Shown in pieces: positions 1 to 11,827 of a stretch of 64,000 nt of DNA. The stretch covers positions 62,001 through 126,000 of the forward strand of contig KV918892.1 in assembly GCA_002049455.2 (NCBI GenBank), in the 5' to 3' direction. The position numbers and the translations under genes were made by a program. Each line of letters opens with the position of its first letter. Position 1 is the stretch's first letter. Below the pieces are notes generated by a model. That model worked only from the letters and a program-made list of their open reading frames with translations, was not told the origin of the DNA and made no database searches. The stretch comes from Porphyra umbilicalis (lineage: Eukaryota > Rhodophyta > Bangiophyceae > Bangiales > Bangiaceae).

Positions 1-1252
1 CACTGCAGCGACCTCTGTGCGAGCAACACCTTCCAATTGACCTCCACCCCCAGCACCATCACCCCTTCCCCCTTGGAGAGACGCCCCGGCCGACCATATG
101 ACAGGGCGGCGGTCGATGGAGATGGGGGATGTAGTGGGCATAGTGCGAGTTTTGGATGGAGGGGCGCCGGCAGTTAAGGGCGTTGGGGGGGGGGGGGGTG
201 ACGGCATCGGGGGGGGTATGGTGCCGTTTGACAAATGCATCTTGTACGGTGCAAGATGATGCGCCTTCTCGATACACCCCAAAAATGGAGACACAAGCGC
301 CCGTGGTGGGCGCCAAGCCCGGGCTGAGACGAGCGGTGGTGGCACAACTAGCGCCACGTGTGTGGCCACGTGGTCCTCACCGACCGGTATTTGGCGTGGG
401 TCGGATGACCCAGATAGCCACAAATGGGTTCCAAATGTGGGTAACGGCTGCTACGTGGCACGAAACGTGCCGTCGATCCACGCCGCCGACCCACATTTGA
501 CTTGCCGACGCTCTCTATTCTGCACTGCGTGTTTCCTCGGAGACATGGAGCTGCATGACGTATCCGGTGTGTGCAGCGCCCCTGGGCCTTCTTTGTCAGG
601 CATCGTCCTGATGCAGGAGGGGTCTGGGTACGATCACAGCCCGAGGGGACAGCAATTACGTTCTGGCAAGGCCACAAAAGCTTGATCACGCGACTGTTGT
701 GCGTAGCGCACCCACCGCCTCATTTGTGCCTCATCCAACTTCATTCCAATGGTGCAGCCGCCTACGTCGCGGTGGGGCAGTAGCCTACGCTGCGGCAGTG
801 CAGCAACGTACGTTGGGGCGCACTCGACCTGACAGCGGTGTCGGGTACACTCGTTTTCTTTTTAGTCATGGATACTCGCGTCCATCATGGACGCGATTGG
901 AAAGAAAACGAGAGTCGGAGCGACTGGCCACCCGCGACGCGTCATTGGGTCCTCTGCTGCGCATGCTTCAGCAGAGCTGCCCCCCCCCCCCACTGGGACG
1001 CTCGCTGCCTCCCCCCCCAACTCGGACGTTCCCTGGGCCCACAGAGCCACGACGACCGACAGCCCGCTGTTGCATCCAAAAAGCCTTCCATGGTGTTGAA
1101 TAGCGCAGCTGTGACACCCCACCTCTCACCCGCGCGCGCGTCTCCCACCCCTACGCCCGTGTGCCGCCGCCCTCCTTTTCTGCACCGGTGTCTTGCCTCC
1201 CCCCCTAACGTACCCACCGGCGTGCTTCCCCCCTCTTGCACCCGCCCAACAG
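1..1252. other. Upstream non-coding stretch, no gene recognised
   Basis: GC-rich sequence with poly-G (about 184-198) and poly-C (about 979-990) runs. Open frames here overlap on both strands and have low-complexity composition, so I treat them as chance frames. The pyrimidine-rich tract at about 1225-1250 ends in AACAG directly before a hydrophobic coding stretch, which suggests a 3' splice site, so part of this interval may be an intron and upstream exon of the next gene. Confidence 0.5.
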
Positions 1253-1667
1253 GAGGGCCGTTTTGGCCCTTCTGACCATCCTGGCCGTGGCCACCACCGC
1301 CGCCGCCACCATTGTGCCGGCCCAGCCGCTGGTTTTGTTCAAGCGGGTGGCGATGCAGACCTCCACCGACAACTCGAAGATGCCCACCTTGCCGCCGTGG
1401 TACGCAGACCTCCGCATTGAGGTCAAGATTCGAGATGACGGCTGGGTGTCCTATAAGAACAGGTCCTGTAAGCTCCTCGACCCCAAGCTATCCAAGAAGT
1501 GCACCACTGGGATGCCCAAGACGGCCAGGCTGAAAAACTGGGGAGACGGCCTGGGCTACGTCGCCCACTCGATGTCGCTGTCCAAGAACGTCCCCCCCGT
1601 CTACCTCACGACCAAATGTTGGCTCGCTCGGGTCACGAAGTGGCCGGGTATCAGCTCTCCCTTGTAG
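1253..1667 (+). CDS. Small secreted protein, 3' exon (unrecognised)
   Basis: An open frame of about 137 codons opens with a strongly hydrophobic stretch (ALLTILAVATTAAA) that looks like a signal peptide. It continues into a mature part with PWYADLRIEVKIRDDGWVSY and three spaced cysteines. No ATG lies at the beginning of the frame; a pyrimidine tract followed by CAG sits just before it, so this is probably a 3' exon whose first exon I could not place. The stop is TAG at 1665-1667. A copia element begins 88 bp downstream, so it probably sits in the 3' flank or UTR. I do not recognise the family. The exact start and the 3' end could change if further introns exist. Confidence 0.4.
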
Positions 1668-1755
1668 GGGACTCCCCAAGGAGACGGGTGGAGGGGGTGG
1701 GGGTGTTGGGGGCCGGCGTCGCAAAGCGACAGCGGTCAGCACGGCGGGCCATGGC

Positions 1756-2153
1756 TGTGAGATGGGGTCTGTAAGCCTCGGATTGATCCAGCACCTGATC
1801 CGGACTTGATCCGGCCTGTGCTGGCCAATCGTCAGTCCTTGACCAAGAGCAGGTCGGACGCCGGGCTGGCGTACGTGGCGCAACGGGCTTCATCAAGGGC
1901 CGGGAGAGGGACAGGAGAGGGCCGGGAGAGGGACGGGGGAGGGACGGGGGAGGGACGGAAGAGGCGCGCTGGGCGGGCGGGCCAGTGCGCGCCGGGCTGA
2001 GCCGGCCAGGGTGCGCGGGCGGCGTGGGTCTGCACACTGCTGGGCGTGCTGTGGTCGTGGGTGGGAGTGACCCTCGACGGGGGATAAGAGGCGGGACAGT
2101 CGAGTCGGGCGGGACGACGACGTGGGTAGGAAGATAGAGCCCTTTATCTCACG
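1756..2153 (+). repeat. copia 5' LTR
   Basis: 398 bp, beginning TGTGAGATGG. It matches 8252-8649 along its whole length with about five substitutions by eye. It contains a GGGAGAGGGAC-type purine tract (about 1904-1965) shared by both LTRs. The final base is G here and A in the 3' LTR. The primer-binding site follows immediately. Confidence 0.95.
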
Positions 2154-2171
2154 TGGTAGCACCCTCTCGCG
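2154..2171 (+). promoter_or_regulatory. copia primer-binding site
   Basis: TGGTAGCACC begins directly after the 5' LTR. TGGTAGC complements a tRNA 3' end reading GCTACCA, typical of eukaryotic cytosolic initiator tRNA-Met and close to the Ty1 site TGGTAGCGCC. That the primer is initiator tRNA-Met is inference from these first bases only. Confidence 0.7.
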
Positions 2172-2400
2172 GTCTCCTTCTTCCTCGGTCGGTGTGCTCG
2201 GGGCACGCCGTGTTGGGACCCTCAGTGTCTCTGTCGGGCGGGTTTCTCGTGTCCTCCCCTGCTTCCCCTGTTTCCTCCCTTTTCCCCCTTTTCCTCGGGC
2301 GGCGTGCCGCGTGTGCGCTGCAGCGGTCGGGTGGGTTTCCGGTTGGGTTTCCCCTCGTCTGCTTCCTTTGCCCTCCTCGCTTTCTCTTCCCCTCTTCGTC

Positions 2401-5262
2401 ATGGCCACCCCCGCGGTGCCCCTGTCCGCCGTGCCGTCGCTCGACTTGACGGCTCCGGCGGCCGCCCCCGCGGCGGCGGCGTCCTGCGCATCGGCGGCTG
2501 GTTCGAACGCGGTCCCGGTCAACCGCGTCCTCTTCTCGGAGGACGCCACCGGGGCCGAGACGCTCTACACGCAGACCGCTCGCCATGTCCAGGAGGACCA
2601 CATTGGTGGGGTTGCCCAGGCGGCGGCCTCCGAGGCCCGCCGCGCCTCGGCGCTGCGGGCGGCCATCACCGATCTCGAGACTCTCTACGCGGCCGTGACT
2701 ACGGCTGACGAGCGCACGCGGCGTCGGCTGACCCGTGCGGCGCTCGTGTGCCGTCGCACGGTTCCCGCGTGGGCGCTGCCGGGTGGGCGGTACTGGCCTG
2801 TCGAGGTGGCCGACGCCGACGTCCGCCGGGTGGAACAGCTCACGGCGTTGGGCTGGTCCCGCGTCCCGGATGCTCCGACGGCTCCGGCGGCGCCGGTGTC
2901 TCCGCTCGCCGCCGCCGCCGTTCCCTCCGGGGCAGTCGCCTCGGCTCCTGTGCCCTGGACTCCTGGCGCCCCTGTGCTTCCCGGGGTGTCTGCTGTGCCT
3001 ACTGCCTCGGGATCCGCTCCTGGCTGTCCTTCTGTCCCGCTGTCGCCCCCGGGTTTTCCCGCCGTTCCGCTGGCGGCCGGCACCTCTCGTGCTACCGGTG
3101 CCGCCGGCAGTTTGAATGCGGCTGGCGGCTCGGGAGGGCGCGGCGGCGCGGGGGGCGTCCCCGTCGCTGTGGCTGGCGCCGGTGCCTCGGGCGGGGGTGC
3201 CGGCGGCGCCGGGGGTGGTGCCGCCGGGGGGCCGGCGGCGGCGGCAGTTTCGATGCCGGGGGGTGCGGCTGCGGTGACGTTGGTGGGGGCGGTGGTGGTG
3301 GTGGGGGTGGCGGCGGTGGGGGTGGTGGCGGCGGTGTCGGCGGCGGCGGTGGCGACGGGGGCGGACCGCCGCCTGGTGGCCCCGGCGGCGGCGGCGGCCC
3401 GCCTGGCTCGGGTGCGCCCGTGGCGGTCGGCGCGCTTTTTGTTCCCGTCTCTGCGCCTCCCCCTTCGTGGGCTGGCCCCGACGGATTCACCTCCTACTGC
3501 CGCCGCGCGCGTGTCTGGCTGCACACGTGCAACCTCCTCCCCTCGCAGCAGGGTGGCGTCTTGCTGCTGGCCCTAATTGGTCTGGCGGCGGAATGCGCCT
3601 CTCAGATCCACGAGGACCTGGTATGCACCGACGCCGGGGCGTCCGCTCTCCTCGCCAACCTCGCGGTCTCCTTTGACGCTCCTCCTGCGGTCAAAATCGA
3701 GCGGGCGTCCGCCGAGCTGCAGGCGTGCCGCCGCGGCGGCGGGTCGGTAGCCGCGTACGTCGTTCGATTTCAGTCGGCGGTCGCTCGCTGCGCTCGGGCG
3801 GGCGTTCCCCTGCCTGAGGCGTACCTCGGTGGCTTCTGTTGCGCCACTCGGGGCTTAGCCATGAGAGCAGATCCTCGTTCAGGTCACGGCGTCTCACACC
3901 GCCCTCGCGCCCGCGGCGCCTACGGTTGTCGAGCTCGCGGCCGCCCTCGACCCCCTGCACTGCCATGTGGTCGCGCCGGCGCCGCCGGCCGTGGCGACCA
4001 TCACCCTGACGACCGACGAGCACCAGGCCCTGCTGTCGGCGGGCCAGGACCGGGGGTCGGCGGCGGGTCGGTCGGGGCCTGTGGTGTGTTGGCACTGTCA
4101 GAAGCCAGGCCACGTCCGCTTCCACTGTCCGGCGCGCCAGGCTGGGGTTGTCGCCGCCGGGCGTCCGGCCTCTGCCTCGCCGCCCGTCGCCGATTCTGTG
4201 GCGCCCGGCTCGGCTCTCCTGGCCTCCGCCGTGGGGGTGCCCCCTGCGGGCCCCCCCGCCAGCCACCAGGTCCTGGTATGCACCTCGGTGGTCGGCGAGC
4301 AGGTGCTGGCTGCGGGTGCGGTCCCTGTCGGCGTGGCCATCATTGATCCCGGTGCTACGGCAACGTTGGTCGGCGCGGACTGGCTGCGCGCGTACCTGGG
4401 GGCTCTGCCGCAGCGGATGCGTCGCCAGGCGGTACGCCGTCCCGCTTCCGTGCTCTTCCGTTTCGGGGACGACCGGACTACCCTGGCGGACAGCCACTGG
4501 TTCATCCCGGTGCTGCTGGGGGGGACCGTCCGCCTCCTCGGCACACACGTCATCCCGGGCCCGCTTCCTCTGCTCATCAGCCGCCCGTCGTTGCGGGCGG
4601 CCCAGGCCGTGCTCGATTTGGAGGCTGATTCGCTCTGGTTGAAGGATCGCCACGTGTCCGTTCCGCTTGTAGTGGATCCCACTGGGCACCTTACACTCAG
4701 TCTTTTGCCCCCCAGGGAGCACGAGGCCCTCGCGGCTGCCTCGCGCCGTGCTGACCGCAGGCGGTCGCCGCCCCGCTCTCGCGCGACCCGCTCGGCGCGG
4801 ACGGCGGCTGCCGAGTCGGCCCGCGAGGTGGGGGCCGACCAGCGCATGGCGGCTGCCGCGGCGGCGGCGACCGCCGCCGCCGCTGAGGCGGCGGCGGCCG
4901 AGGCGGCGGAGGCGGCGGCGCCGGCCGTCACGTCGCCTGCGGTGGCGGCGCCGCGGCCGCGCTTGTCTCCTGCCTCTCCCCGGCCGCGCGCTCCGCGGCG
5001 GCGGGGGGCGGCCTGGGCCGCCACCCGCCAGGGCGCTGCCGCGGCGTCCGGTGTCTCCTCGCTCACGGGTCCGTCGCTCGCCGGCATCACGACCGCAAAC
5101 CTGCCGGCCGCCTTGACCCACCTCCACCGGATGTACGCCCACCCGGGGGCGGACCGCCTCATCCACCTCCTCCGCGCGGGGGGTCTGACCACCTCGCGGT
5201 GCGCGGCGTTGGCACGCCAGGTGACGGCGGCGTGCTCCACCTGTCGGTCCCTACGCCCTTAG
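2401..5262 (+). pseudogene. copia gag and protease region
   Basis: The leader runs from the primer site to an ATG at 2401 that opens an Ala/Pro/Gly-rich gag (MATPAVPLSAVPSL). A low-complexity GGT/GGC stretch lies at about 3230-3420. Gag-like sequence with SWAGPDGFTSYCRRARVWL follows at about 3465-3830, a CCHC zinc knuckle CWHCQKPGHVRFHC at about 4087-4128, and a protease-like IDPGATATLVG at about 4344. The last part holds the integrase-side HPGADRLIHLLR motif near 5140. These parts identify copia gag, nucleocapsid and protease. The region is broken and is reported as a fossil. Confidence 0.85.
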
Positions 5263-5274
5263 CCCGCCCGCACT

Positions 5275-8103
5275 GTGGTCACTCTTCCCCGCCCTACCGT
5301 GTTTAACGACACCGTGGCGCTCGACCTCGCCGAGTTGGCGGGGCGGGGGCGCTTCCTCCATCTGGTGGACCTGGGCACTCGGCTTTCCCAGTGTGTGGTC
5401 GTGGCGGACAAGGAGGCGACCACAATTTTGCGGGCCATTCTCGACCGCTGGGTGGTCATCTACGGGGCGCCCCGCTGCGTGCTGTCCGATCCCGGAGCAG
5501 AGTTCCACAATGAGCTCTTTCGCACGATGGCCGAGCGCTTCAACGCCCGCGTCGAGGCCACTGCCGCCCAGTCGGCCTGGAGCAACGGCGTCTGTGAGCG
5601 CCACAATGGCATCATCAAGCACATGGTGCTCTCGCTGGCGGCGGACTACCCGGAGGCGCCCTTTCAGGAGCTGCTCTCCCACGCGTGCTTCGCCAAGAAC
5701 AGCCTGGCCGTGCACGGCTGCGCCACCCCCTTCCAGCTGGTAACTGGCTCCCTCCCCAGACTGCCGTCGGCGCTGTCGGACGCCATGCCCGCCATGCAGG
5801 AGGGCCATACTCCTACGGAGGCGGACCTGGCACGGACGCTGGCGCTCCTGGCTGCCTCTCGCGCGGCGTTCTCGCGTGCCGAGGCCAGCCAGTCCGTGCG
5901 CCGGGCCCTAAACCGCCGCGTCCCGGGCGACCCGGGCCGCATTTACTCCCCTGGCGACGTGGTGCGCTTTTGGACCCAGTCCCAGGCGTCGTCGCGGCGG
6001 AATATGCACGGACCCGCCACGGTGGTGTCTCAGGCTGGTCGGGTGGTCAGTTTGCGGCACGGGGCGCAGCACGTCACCCGCAACGCATCTGAAGTCGAGC
6101 CTTTTGATGCGCCCGACCCTCCGCCGACCCCCGCGACCGCCACGGGCGTGGTCGGGGCGGCGCTGGCGGCGCTGCGCCAGGCCGCGGCGCCGTCCGCCGA
6201 TGCGGCGGCCCGCGTGGTGCTGGGCGTTGGCACCGGAGGGGGCGACCTCGGTGTTCCGGCGGCCGGTCTGTCGGCCGGGACGGCTCTGGTTGCCTGGGTC
6301 GATGAGGGCGCCTCGCGGGCGCCGGCGGATTTGCTTCCCCACACTGCGGCGGCCGCCCGGGACGAGGGCTGGGGCGCGGCGTTCGCCTATTCCATCCTTG
6401 TCACGCGGCGGGAGCAGCGCCGCCGCTCCGAGGTGCCCGTGTCCGAGGCAGGCCCCGAGTTTGACGCCGCCAAGGCGTCGGAGCTGCTGTCCTGGTTGGA
6501 GCAGGAGGCCTATGTGGAAGTGGCTTTCGTCGGTCAGCGTGTGCTCTCCACCCGGTGGGTTCTGACCATCAAGGCCGCCTCCTTGCCGGGGCTGCTGCCT
6601 CGGCTCAAGGCGCGCCTATGTGTCCGTGTATTCCAGGATCAGGATAAGGACCTCGTCGACAGTGCCTCCCCGACGGTGGCGCGTTCCACCGTGCGGCTCG
6701 TACTGGCGCTGTTTGCCTCGATGGGGTGGGAGCCCCGCTCGGTGGACGTATCCACCGCTTTCCTGCAGGGGCTGCCCATCGACCGCCTCCGCCCCTTCTA
6801 CGTCCGCCCTCCGCTCGAGGCGCGGGCGCCGGCCGGCGTTGTCTGGCGGCTTGCCAAATGCGCGTACGGGTTGACCGACGCCCCCCACATGTGGTACGAG
6901 CGGGTGCGGGCACTGATGCGTGCCATCGGTGCCGAGTGGTCTGCCGCCGACCTCGGCCTCTTTGTGCTTGTCGCCGGCGGAGTGGTCATCCTGGCGGTGG
7001 CGGTGCACGTCGATGATTTCCTGTACGGGGGGACCGCCTCGGGCGTCTCCCTGTTTGAGCGTGAGCTGCGGGCGGCCTTCTCGGTGGGCCCGGTGTCGAC
7101 CGGCACGTTTTTCTTCACAAGGCTCTCCCTGTCCTACTCGGCGGGGGCTGGGCGCCGCGCGCCCCGCCTTTGGGTCGACCAGACGCCTTACATTGACTCT
7201 ATCGACGACATCTCTGTTTCGGCGGCCCGTCGCGCGGAGCCGAGTGCCGCGGTGACGGCGTCTGAGCTCACCGACTACCGCCGTGCCACGGGGGCGCTGC
7301 TGTGGGCCGCCGGCCAGACGCTTCCGCACTTGGCGTGCGGCTCGGCCGTGCTGGCACGCCACTTCCGGCACGCCCTGGTCTCGGACCTGGTGCGCGCAAA
7401 CCTGACCATCGCTGCCGCCCGCCGCTCGCGGGACCTCGGCTTACGCTTCCGCCCGGTGCGGGGCCCTCCCTGCTTTTACCTGTATACCGACTCCTTGGCG
7501 GTGTCCCTCCGCTCGTCGGCCGCCCAGTCCGGGTGGGCCATCTTTCTGGGCTCTGCCGGCGGCTCGACGCGGCCGTTGTCTTCCTCGGACGTCCCCACAG
7601 GGGTGGTCGGCGGCCTCATTGCGTGGGGCAGCCACCGGCAGCGTCGGGTGACCCACAGCTCTTTCGCCGCCGAGGCCTTTAGCCTCCTCCAGGGGCTCCA
7701 TGCGGCGCTCGGCGTGGCGGACGTCGCCTGCCTCCTGCTCTCCGGCCCCGGCGGCGCTGCCCTCCCGGTGCACGCGTTTATCGACTCCCGCTCTCTCTAC
7801 GACGCACTGACCTCCTCGGCCACGACGGGCTCCAAGGAGGTCCGTGCCGCCGTCGCGGACCTCCGCGACCATTATCGCCTCGGCTCCCTCTCGTCGGTCT
7901 CGTGGCTGCCTGGCTCCCACCAGCTGGCCGATGGCCTCACCAAGCCCACTGGCGGGCGGGCGCTGCGCGCTGCTGTGGCCTCTGGCTGGCTTCCGCTTCC
8001 CCGGGCCCTCGTCACCAAGTCCGCCCCGTCGGGCGGCGCCCCGGCTTGGGCGACGACGGCGACGGTGGTGGCCGCCCCGGCGCCCGACTCTTGGCGCCTC
8101 TGA
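5275..8103 (+). pseudogene. copia integrase, reverse transcriptase, RNase H region
   Basis: This is a long open stretch. The integrase core (about 5305-5960) shows ALDLAEL, LSDPGAEFHNELF and NGVCERHNGIIKHM, the spaced acidic residues of a DDE integrase. Copia-type reverse transcriptase (about 6520-7110) shows VDVSTAFLQGLPID, KCAYGLTDAPHMWYE and the active-site variant VHVDDFLYGG. A C-terminal RNase H part (about 7470-7990) shows YTDSLAV, FIDSRSLYDAL and SWLPGSHQLADGLTKP. Integrase before reverse transcriptase marks it as copia. It belongs to a broken element. Confidence 0.9.
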
Positions 8104-8244
8104 CCGGCGCCCTGCCTCGCCCCCTCCCCCTTCGTCTTCCCGCTTGTCGTCGCGCTGGCCGTCCGGCCGAGAGTATGGGCTCTCGGCGCGGGGCGCGCCC
8201 CTTGTGCTCGTCGAGTGGGTCGCGGATGGGGGTATGGGGAGTAC

Positions 8245-8649
8245 GGGGGAGTGTGAGATGGGGCCTGTAAGCCTCGGATTGATCCAGCACCTGATCCGGA
8301 CTTGATCCGGCCTGTGCTGGCCAATCGTCAGTCCTCGACCAAGAGCAGGTCGGACGCCGGGCTGGCGTACGTGGCGCAACGGGCTTCATCAAGGGCCGGG
8401 AGAGGGACAGGAGAGGGCCGGGAGAGGGACGGGGGAGGGACGGGGGAGGGACGGAAGAGGCGCGCGGGGCGGGCGGGCCAGTGCGCGCCGGGCTGAGCCG
8501 GCCAGGGTGCGCGGGCGGCGTGGGTCTGCACACTGCTGGGCGTGCTGTGGTCGTGGGTGGGAGTGACCCTCGACGGGGGATAAGAGGCGGGACAGTCGAG
8601 TCGGGCGGGACGACGACGTGGGTAGGAAGATAGAGCCATTTATCTCACA
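8245..8649 (+). repeat. copia polypurine tract and 3' LTR
   Basis: GGGGGAG at 8245-8251 directly precedes the LTR and serves as the plus-strand primer tract in this class. The LTR itself is 8252-8649 (398 bp), ends in CACA, and is followed by the ATGGC duplication at 8650-8654. Confidence 0.9.
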
Positions 8650-11074
8650 ATGGCCTTTGTAGCGTGCGCGTCTTTTGTAGATGAGTGCTTTTTCCAACGG
8701 GCATAGGCCTTTTTTCGGTTCTGATTTTTTTCTTCACAGTTCAGGAAGCGCCCCTCACACCTCCTCTTCACGCCCCCCTCTCCCCAACCCCAACCCCAGT
8801 CCCCGCACAGCGGCCGGCCGTGACGGCAGTGCCAGCGCCACGCCGTCTCGCCCATCGACGGTCCGCACCGCCGCACGCCCCACCGATGCGCCGGTGCGGC
8901 ACGTCCCGCCGGGCACGCCGACGCACAGGGGCGCGGCATCTCCCCGACGCCCGCCTCGACCGCTGCCAATGACGGGCCTACGGCGGGCGACGGGCGTGTG
9001 CCCAGCGACGGCGCTCGCGGTGACCGACACGGCCGTCCTGTCCCGTCCCCACTACCCGTCGCACGAACGGCCCATGGCGGCGTAGCGGGTGTGCGCCCCG
9101 CCACCCTCTGTGGAGCCCCCACCGTGCGCAGCACCGCCTTTGCTATCGGGGGCGCGCCCCATGTCCCCGCCGTGCGCGTGCAGCCGACCGTCACCAGCGG
9201 CGGCGGGCACAGCGGTGCAGGGAGGGGAAGGGGGCCAGCCCCTGGCAGGCGTCGGGGCGACGACCGCACGCCCGCGTGGCCGCGCGCGTCGGCGCACGCG
9301 CGCCGCGCGTCACTGCCGCCCCCCCCGCCCGGTGACGGAGCGGGCGCTCTTGGTGTCGAAGGGAGCAGGCGGGCTGGAGACTCACAGGCGAGAGCACGTT
9401 GCGAGGAGGCAGCCGACCACGGCCGCCGCACCCACGGCGGGCGCCACCGCCGCCGCATGTCGCCGCACCGGGGGTGGCCCCGCCCGCCCTTTGGCTGCGT
9501 GCGTCTGCCGCCACTCTGCGGCGTGGGGGGACAATCGCCCCGCCAGACGGCAGTCCCGGCCGCCGTTAACCGCCACGGCCGGGGCGCCGGAGGGGGTGCG
9601 GGCGACCACACGGCCTGGGACCGGGCACCCCGGGGCGCCGAGGGTGCGCGCGTGTAGCGTGCACCCCGCGGGCGTCGACCCAACGCGCCATTGACTGCGT
9701 CGGTGGTTGGGGTGCGCACCGACGCGCGCGGGCGCGGCGCCGCCGACCACCGCCCGTGGGCGGAGCGGCACGCGCCGGCGTGCGTGCGCGGCTCTGCGCA
9801 TGGCCCAGCGTGCGTGCGCGGCTCTGCGCATGGCCCGGCGTGCGTGCGCGGCTCTGCGCATGGCCCGCTGGCTTGGCGGGCTGCGGCGGACGCACTGACG
9901 CGTCGCGCAATGTCGGCGGCGGCGACGGGCCGGCGCGCCGCGCCAACGTCGCATCGGCACGGGGGGGGCGTGCCGCCGACGCGGTGCGGCGTGCGGCGGC
10001 TGGCGCGTGCGACGGTCGGCGCATCGCCGGCTTGGCGGCGGCGGCTGCTGGCGACCCGTCCGTGGCACGCGCGCCCCGGCCACGCGCGCCCCCCCCCGCT
10101 GCACGCGTCCGCCACCGTGCGCCCGCGCGCCCGCGCGCCGGCCGCAGCGGCGGTGACCCGCGCCGTCGCGGCGGCGGCCGTTGACACGGCGGCGGCGGCA
10201 GGACGGCGTGCCCACGCTGCGCGCCCCCCCCCCCTCCCGCCCGTGTGTAGCGCATCTGCCATTTGGCCGACGCGGCCGCCGCGGCACACAGCAGCGGCGG
10301 CGGTCGTCGTCGCGCACTCCTCCCGACCCTATTGGGGAGCGCGAGCGCCCCCCCTCCCTATCTACTCTGCCACATTGGCAGCGACAGCAGAGACCACGTT
10401 GCGCCACGCCCCGGGCAAGGCGTCCGCGGTCGCCGCCGACGCGTCGGGCTCCAACAGTGGGGGGGGGCGCCCCGCCCGTAGCCGCCGTCGCCGCCGACAT
10501 CCGCATTGGCGGCGGCGTCGACCCCCCCATCCCCGTCGCTGCCGTCACTTTCAGCCGTGAGAACGACCGCCGTGGCGCCGCTACGTCCGTCACCGCCGTC
10601 GCCCCTCTCTTTCCTCTCCTCTTTCCTCTCTTAGCGAAGCCGCCACGACGCTGCCGTAAAGAGAGGGCCGTGGGCCAGATGTACAATTACCTTGAGTATT
10701 GCGATCTTGATTAATATCAACTTAACTTCCATGCTGTGATCAAACATACGGTACGTGGTACTTCTGGAAGCAATAGCCGGTGCTCAGAGACAGCTTGTCC
10801 GACTTGGCGAGGAACTCAAAGTGACATCTTTTCGTGTGTCTTTCGGAATCATGAATTTCCCGTTGATGTGCTGAACATCGGTACGATTGACACGCCCGAT
10901 TCTGCGATCGAGTCGTCGACCGTGGGGGCGGTCGGCGGGTCTATCGCCCTGACGCGCGTCGATTTCCACCCCGCTCGCGCCCACCGCCGCCGTCGCTGCT
11001 GCCATCCCCCTCCCCCCGTCACGCACCTCCCTCCCCCCCACCCCCCACCGCACGGCCCCCCGGACCCCTTCACC
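8650..11074. other. GC-rich spacer between copia and RPL7; no gene supported
   Basis: About 2.4 kb of very GC-rich DNA. Open frames exist on both strands (one of 549 codons on the minus strand), but they overlap one another. They consist mainly of Arg/Ala/Pro/Gly and show no motif, as expected of chance frames at this base composition. AT-richer sequence at about 10,675-10,900, just before RPL7, is the likely core promoter and 5' leader of that gene. A 30-bp triple repeat is listed separately. Confidence 0.5.
9777..9866. repeat. 30-bp tandem repeat, three copies
   Basis: The 30-bp unit contains TGCGTGCGCGGCTCTGCGCA and is present three times head to tail, nearly without change. Because 30 is a multiple of three it keeps any overlapping frame open, which inflates chance open frames here. 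Confidence 0.85.
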
Positions 11075-11827
11075 ATGGTGGCCAAGGCGCCCACTGCGGT
11101 CCCCGAGTCGGTGCTGAAGAAGCGCCGCACGTCTGAGAAGATTGCGGCGGAGCGCGCGGCCGCGGCCGTCAAGGCCAAGGCCGCCCGCAAGATTACCAAG
11201 AAGGAGTATGTGAAGCGGGCCGAGACCTACGCTGCCGAGTACCGTGCGGCCGCGCGCAATACGGTTGAGGCCAAGCGCGCCGCCCGCGCGGAGGGCAAGT
11301 TTTACGTCCCCGCCGGCGCCAAGGTCGTCTTTGTCGTCCGCATCCGCGGTATCAATGGGCTCGCGCCCAAGGTGCGCAAGATCCTGCAGCTTCTTCGTCT
11401 GCGTCAAATCCACAATGGCGTGTTTGTGAAGCTGAACTATGCCACCCTGCGCATGCTGCAGCGGGTGGAGCCGTACATCACGTACGGGTACCCTAACCTC
11501 AAGACGACTCGGGAGCTCATCTACAAGCGCGGGTTTGGTAAGGTCGGCTCCCGCCCGAAGGGCTGGTCCCGCCTGCCCCTGTCGGACAACCGCGTCATTG
11601 AGCAGTCCCTGTCGAAGCACGGCATCATTTGCATGGAGGACCTTATCCATGAGATCCACACTGTCGGACCAGCTTTCAAGCAGGCCAACAACTTCCTCTG
11701 GCCGTTTAAGCTCAACTCACCAAAGGGCGGCTTCTCCAAGAAGGGCAAGCTGATCCACGTGTGCGAGGGTGGCGAGGCCGGGAACCGCGGGGAGCTGATG
11801 GACGCGTTTGTGAGGAAGATGTTGTAA
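11075..11827 (+). CDS. RPL7: 60S ribosomal protein uL30 (RPL7)
   Basis: Single-exon gene of 250 codons, matching the usual eukaryotic L7 length. The N-terminal part (about residues 10-80) is the basic Lys/Arg/Ala-rich extension of eukaryotic L7 ([15 protein letters not shown]). The uL30 ferredoxin-like core follows: [37 protein letters not shown], then [28 protein letters not shown] and [18 protein letters not shown]. The C-terminal region [13 protein letters not shown] and [13 protein letters not shown] is also typical. The ATG lies in a CACCATGG context and gives the expected length, although the frame is open further upstream. The product is a structural protein of the large subunit in the cytosol. 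Its very regular GC-ending codons fit high expression. Confidence 0.97.
   Translation: MVAKAPTAVPESVLKKRRTSEKIAAERAAAAVKAKAARKITKKEYVKRAETYAAEYRAAARNTVEAKRAARAEGKFYVPAGAKVVFVVRIRGINGLAPKVRKILQLLRLRQIHNGVFVKLNYATLRMLQRVEPYITYGYPNLKTTRELIYKRGFGKVGSRPKGWSRLPLSDNRVIEQSLSKHGIICMEDLIHEIHTVGPAFKQANNFLWPFKLNSPKGGFSKKGKLIHVCEGGEAGNRGELMDAFVRKML

Larger units (their letters stand above)
1756..8649 (+). mobile_element. Ty1/copia LTR retrotransposon, broken coding part
   Basis: Two 398-bp LTRs flank a 6.1-kb interior, and ATGGC stands directly outside each end (1751-1755 and 8650-8654) as a 5-bp target-site duplication. The LTRs differ at about 5 positions by eye, roughly 1.3 percent, so insertion was recent. 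Domain order is gag, protease, integrase, reverse transcriptase, RNase H, which defines Ty1/copia rather than Ty3/gypsy. The gag-pol reading is interrupted about three times, so I treat it as a recent fossil. Base composition is extremely GC-rich, like the surrounding host DNA. Copia-type elements are known from Porphyra/Pyropia red algae; assignment to a named family is not possible here. Confidence 0.95.

Noticed and set aside
1499-1774. Alternative frame over the end of the small secreted-protein gene
   Set aside because: It runs into the copia LTR and lacks the signal peptide and codon pattern of the frame I preferred.
2685-3524. Long minus-strand frame opposite copia gag
   Set aside because: It mirrors the GGT/GGC low-complexity part of gag, and there is no second copy to show conservation, unlike the chromovirus antisense ORF.
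9777-9866. Possible CRISPR-like repeat array
   Set aside because: The units are contiguous with no spacers and the DNA is eukaryotic; it is a simple tandem repeat.
8640-10289. 549-codon open frame on the minus strand
   Set aside because: Composition is nearly all Ala/Arg/Pro/Gly, it overlaps long frames on both strands, contains a 30-bp tandem repeat, and shows no motif. Chance frames of this length are expected at this GC content.
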